Source: Candidula unifasciata (taxonomy: Eukaryota > Mollusca > Gastropoda > Stylommatophora > Geomitridae). Taken from it: a stretch of 64,000 bases of DNA. This document shows, one piece after another, positions 60,430-64,000 of this stretch; the first letter of the stretch is position 1, and each line of letters begins with the position of its first letter. The notes under the pieces are model-generated. The model worked only from the letters and a program-made list of their open reading frames with translations, ran no database searches and had not been told where the DNA came from. The position numbers and the translations under genes were made by a program. The DNA lies in the NCBI GenBank assembly GCA_905116865.2, contig CAJHNH020008368.1, positions 263,501 through 327,500 on the forward strand. Reading direction: 5' to 3'.

Positions 60430-60767
60430 TCCCAGACGAATCTGCCTATCTTACTTTTCGCCACTTTTTTTTTTCCTCTGTGTATGAGTGTCTTTCTAGA
60501 ATATGGTGTTGTGATTAGGTCTCAAGGGCTACTGTATGCTAGGAGGAAGTACTGCAGGGAGAAGCGTCGAAGGCGCAAAGATTTAAGAGTATCGAATCAC
60601 TTATATTTTTGGAGGTATTTTTAAGCTCCTTGGCGGTGGCTGTCGTCGTCGTGGATGTATTTGAAACGTTCAAAACAAGTAATAGAAGAAAACAAGTGGC
60701 AACTAGTACGAAATAACGCAGCTGAACGAGATGGGGTTAGACTCTTGAATTGTACCGACATTTGAAA
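60430..60767. other. No recognised feature
   Basis: Unassigned intronic sequence. Confidence 0.45.
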
Positions 60768-61005
60768 TGGTGTTCCACCTGCTGATGATTCATATAATTG
60801 GTGATCCATTTACTGTGATTCACATACTTAAATTAATTTAATGAGTGCTTGTGTACTGCTGATCCATGAACTGGTGATCCAACAACTGGGGTATCATATT
60901 CTACTCATTCACTTACTGATAATCCATACAGTTGCGATCCCTCCACTGGTGTTCCACTTCCTGGTATTCTAATGCTTGCTATTCGCGTACTGGTGTTTCC
61001 TTTAC
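60768..61005. repeat. Degenerate minisatellite, unit about 19-20 bp
   Basis: Around ten imperfect units built on actggtgatccat- or actggtgttccac-like words. Confidence 0.65.
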
Positions 61006-61265
61006 CTGCAAGTATTTCTGTACAGACACGTTCCCATTAAAAAAAAAAAGTCAGCGTGTTCCTTGAATACTTTATCAAAGATTCCCCAAATTATTTCCAA
61101 TGGGAATTTTGTAAAAGCAATCTTAAATGAAGTAGCGAAACTGCAACGAAGTACTACACATCATTACTTGACATTACTTCAATGATTTCCCAACAGGTTC
61201 AGAAATCCAATTCCCATTACCGCATCCAGCACAGCCACCAACACTGTTAGTGCTGTAGATATTAA
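61006..61265. other. No recognised feature
   Basis: Intronic; the M3 exon of the receptor was not seen. Confidence 0.45.
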
Positions 61266-61445
61266 CTACTAGTACTACGACTGCTGCTGCTGCTGTTACT
61301 TCTAATACGAATACTGTTACTAGCACTGCTGCTGGCGGTACTCCTGCTGGTGTTACTCCTGTTGCTGTTCCTCATCCTACTATTACCACTACAGTTATTA
61401 CTACTACTTCTACTGCTACTACTGCTGATGCTGCTACTACATTTC
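61266..61445. repeat. Imperfect trinucleotide repeat (TAC/TGC)
   Basis: Mixed actact, tgctgctg and gttact runs over about 180 bp. Confidence 0.8.
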
Positions 61446-61815
61446 CAATTGCCTATACTAATTCTATTACAGTGAACAGCCTACCAGGGCTGTAACGGAT
61501 AACTGAATAGACGGATAACATAAATATCCCAACACATATGTACAGCAACGTAATTTCTTTGCAGGCTAGGGATGAAAATGAAAACAAAATCTTTTGAAAT
61601 TAAATTATATATATATATATACTGTGTTTAATTTTACAAAGTGATGAATATACTCCAATAGAACAGTAGCGATGTACAGAAAAGTATTGAAATACTATAA
61701 ACCTACGTTGCATTAAAATAATTTGTTATCCCCTTCTGTGTCTTTAAGGCTGGAGCTGTCTGCGTGGCGATGTTTCCTATCTTACGCAACTGTAACAATT
61801 GCTAACCATTTCCTT
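61446..61815. other. No recognised feature
   Basis: AT-rich, with a short TA run at about 61603-61622. Confidence 0.5.
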
Positions 61816-61819
61816 ATAG

Positions 61820-62240
61820 GATACAATTTTTAGTTCTTTTGAAGCCTACACTGGCTCTTGCCAGGGACCGCAATATAGCCCGGCTATAAATATGGCCTAA
61901 TGGCTGAACTCGGTTAAACGTTTTAATCCAGTTTCGTCCTTTCGAGGATGAAATTTTTTATTATTTGAAGCCCCACCCTGGCTTTTGCCAGGGGCCGCAA
62001 TATAGGCAGGCCATAAATATGGCCAGTTGTCTGAAAGCAGGTTTCTGGGACCTCTTCACGGCAATCCTCATCCATATGGTGGCACTTTGTGTTATCGGGT
62101 GTTTATCGCTTGTGTGATGTCCTAGAGGGGTAGAAAGTCAGTCAGTGAACGCGGTTTCCGGGCTCTCTCCACGGGTGATCCTCATCCACATGGTGGCATC
62201 GGGTGTTTATCGCTTGTGTGATGTCTTAGTGGAGTAAAAT
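61820..62240 (+). repeat. Family D repeat, tandem partial copies
   Basis: At least two copies: 61820-61915 (gaagcctacactggctcttg, ccggctataaatatgg) and 61935-62140 (gaagccccaccctggct, ggccataaatatggcc, gggtgtttatcgcttgtgtg). A third partial copy of the 3' half is at 62145-62240. Confidence 0.85.
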
Positions 62241-62399
62241 GTACTACTACCAATAATAATCATATCTATCGCAGAAGTAGGATGTTTATTACATTTGCCT
62301 GCCTTAGCATTTCAAACCAGTCGATGCACTTTGATAACTTTGCTTCTGTTTCTGAGGGCTAGTTGTAGGTTCTTGTTTTAGAACTGATCAGTTTTTTTT

Positions 62400-62600
62400 T
62401 ATTTAGTCATCCCCTTGTGGGATAAATTTTTTCGTTATTTGAAGCCCTATTCTGGCTCTTGCCAGGGGCCGCAATATAGCCCGGCCATAAATATGGCCCA
62501 ATGGCTGAACGCGGTTTCTGGGACCTCTCTCCTCTACATAGTGGCATTTTGTGTCCTTTGGTGGTTATAGCTTGTGTTGTGGCCTGGTGGGGTAAAAGAA
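62400..62600 (+). repeat. Family D repeat
   Basis: Matches 52950-53155: atccccttgtgggataaatt, cgttatttgaagcc, ccggccataaatatggccc, gggacctctc; the 3' end is shortened. Confidence 0.85.
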
Positions 62601-62779
62601 GATAGAAAAAATAGATGTTAATTTTTAAACAATGGTGGATAACATACACTGACGATTAAACGAGCGACTGTTAATCAAATTTTACCATGCTACACAAATG
62701 TGTAAATTTTCACATATCTCTGGGATTACAGTCTTGGCAGGCAACAACACTAACAAGAGTTATCTTAACACATATACAC

Positions 62780-62783
<4 letters not shown>

Positions 62784-62871
<88 letters not shown>
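62784..62871. repeat. (GA)n microsatellite
   Basis: About 88 bp of near-perfect GA repeat. Confidence 0.97.
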
Positions 62872-62873
<2 letters not shown>

Positions 62874-63228
62874 TTGATGGAGATAATTCATAGCAAAAAC
62901 ATTGAAAGAGTAAATACCTCTATAGAGTTCTTTCTGTAAAACAGTTGTTACTGCTATTATCATTTTTATTTTCAGAATTCCCATCCGGTCATGAAAAAAA
63001 AGTAATTATTTGTGTATTGGGTGGCTGCTGTCTACTACTTCCCAGGCCAGTACTCAAATTATTCCCCACTTGACGTTTGATTTGCCATTAAACAAGAAAC
63101 CACTAGCACACGCTGAGTTCATGACCAACTGGTTTCGTGACTGAATTGACTTCATTATCCAAAGGGATGGTTTATTTACATTCATCATAGCGCAGACAAG
63201 AATGTCGCTGTAGTTGATTCCAGCTCTA
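62872..63228. other. No recognised feature
   Basis: Unassigned. Confidence 0.5.
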
Positions 63229-63229
63229 T

Positions 63230-63500
63230 TAATGTGTGGGTTCTAGTGCCACATTTGGGGTTGGGGTGGGGGAAGGAATAGATCCACTCTTCCCCAGTGC
63301 CCCAATATGCATTTTGTTAAAGTCGACTAATTAGGAGCATTTCCTTGGAAGTAGCAGTGCATCTGACTGAGAGGCGAGGAACCAACAGTCTGCTTACAAT
63401 AAAAAGAATCTGTAAAAAGAATCTGCACGCAAAAGTAAAGTTCTAGAACAAGCTGAAAGTCCACAAATGGACAAGCAATCAGAACCTTTGTAAATAATAA
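63230..63500 (+). mobile_element. Family F short element, diverged
   Basis: tgtgtgggttctagtgccac, gaaggaatagatccactctt, aaagtcgactaattaggagc, tgactgagaggcgaggaacc and acaagctgaaagtccac match family F in order. More diverged than the copies at 29604 and 60019. Confidence 0.75.
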
Positions 63501-64000
63501 ATAAAAATGAAAATGTTCGTTTGCTCAAGATTGTTAATCTCCAAAAGTTCTTCACCGATAAATATATATATATAAAGCGCGTATTAGAATGCAATGTCGT
63601 GTCAAAATTGCAAGCAATCGGTGAAGAACTATATAAAAGTGTGCCGCACAAAGTACGAACTACATAGCTCCAACGACGATCCATCGGAATCTTTGTTTTG
63701 TTTTAGACGATCCGGTTTTTTTTCGTTGCTGCTTTCCCGATGCGGGTTTTTATTTCCGCTGGCAGGCGAACTTTGACTGCTCACCTCCTAATTCTGCATG
63801 GTGCTGTATGAGATTATGATTTATTTCGTTATGAGGACGAGGAGTCGTTGAAAGAATGTATGGACATGTAAAGATGTTGGCAGAAAAACAAGTTGAAATT
63901 AATAGTTGTAGGAATAAAATAAGAGTTGTTGAATGCAATGTCTATCTAGTCACAACACAACCAGTGGTAACCAGGATCAACATGATGAGAAAGAGTATCA
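63501..64000. other. No recognised feature
   Basis: Window end. A TATA-like tatataaa occurs at 63631-63638, but no transcript start or coding exon can be supported. Confidence 0.4.

Noticed and set aside
63600..63780. Possible promoter with TATA-like tatataaa and a 60-codon frame
   Set aside because: AT-rich context makes the motif likely by chance, and the frame has no recognisable homology.

Overview
This is animal genomic DNA, most probably from a mollusc and perhaps a gastropod. The single host gene is split by canonical GT-AG introns of 3 to 13.6 kb, and almost everything else is dense, mixed repeat: RTE-, I/jockey-, CR1- and R2-like LINEs, tRNA-derived SINEs, mariner and hAT DNA transposons, and very long microsatellites. 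No complete gene, no bacterial-type operon and no convincing functional RNA gene was found. The taxon is inferred from repeat style and receptor type and is not proven.

The host gene is a nicotinic acetylcholine receptor alpha subunit (alpha7/alpha9-like) on the + strand. Five exons are clear: 25442-25486 (45 bp), 38442-38551 (110 bp), 52110-52317 (208 bp), 55644-55766 (123 bp) and 58734-58938 (205 bp). They join in frame and run from loop D, through the Cys-loop and the vicinal Cys-Cys of loop C, to M1 and the pore helix M2. Exons for the signal peptide and N-terminus, and for M3, the cytoplasmic loop and M4, were not recognised. Only 691 bp of the 33.5 kb between the first and last visible exon is coding.

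Bases 1-25441 (upstream intron or 5' flank) hold an RTE LINE tail, a ZBED5-like hAT transposase remnant split by a SINE, a minisatellite, an internally deleted mariner with both inverted repeats, an old LINE in two pieces (RT and RNase H) separated by an RTE fragment, a 1.6 kb composite repeat, and a 288 bp MITE with a perfect 8 bp target duplication. The 13 kb intron at 25487-38441 holds SINEs, a pair of about 350 bp direct repeats, a nearly full-length RTE LINE and a non-autonomous hAT-like element carrying a LINE fragment. The 13.6 kb intron at 38552-52109 holds an RTE inserted in a short non-autonomous element, an I-type LINE with all four RNase H acidic residues, and an R2-like LINE whose N-terminal and RT parts are separated by a 3 kb TATG/TCTG array that starts just after a CR1-like LINE 3' end. 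The last introns hold further SINEs, LINE tails and four or five copies of one unclassified repeat.

The most informative points are evolutionary: several insertions have exact target duplications that give relative ages; one short element (family F) shares both its 5' head and its (GAA)n tail with the resident RTE LINE; and the receptor has an alanine at M2 position 2' and a phenylalanine at a conserved loop C tyrosine. No previously undescribed biological system was found.
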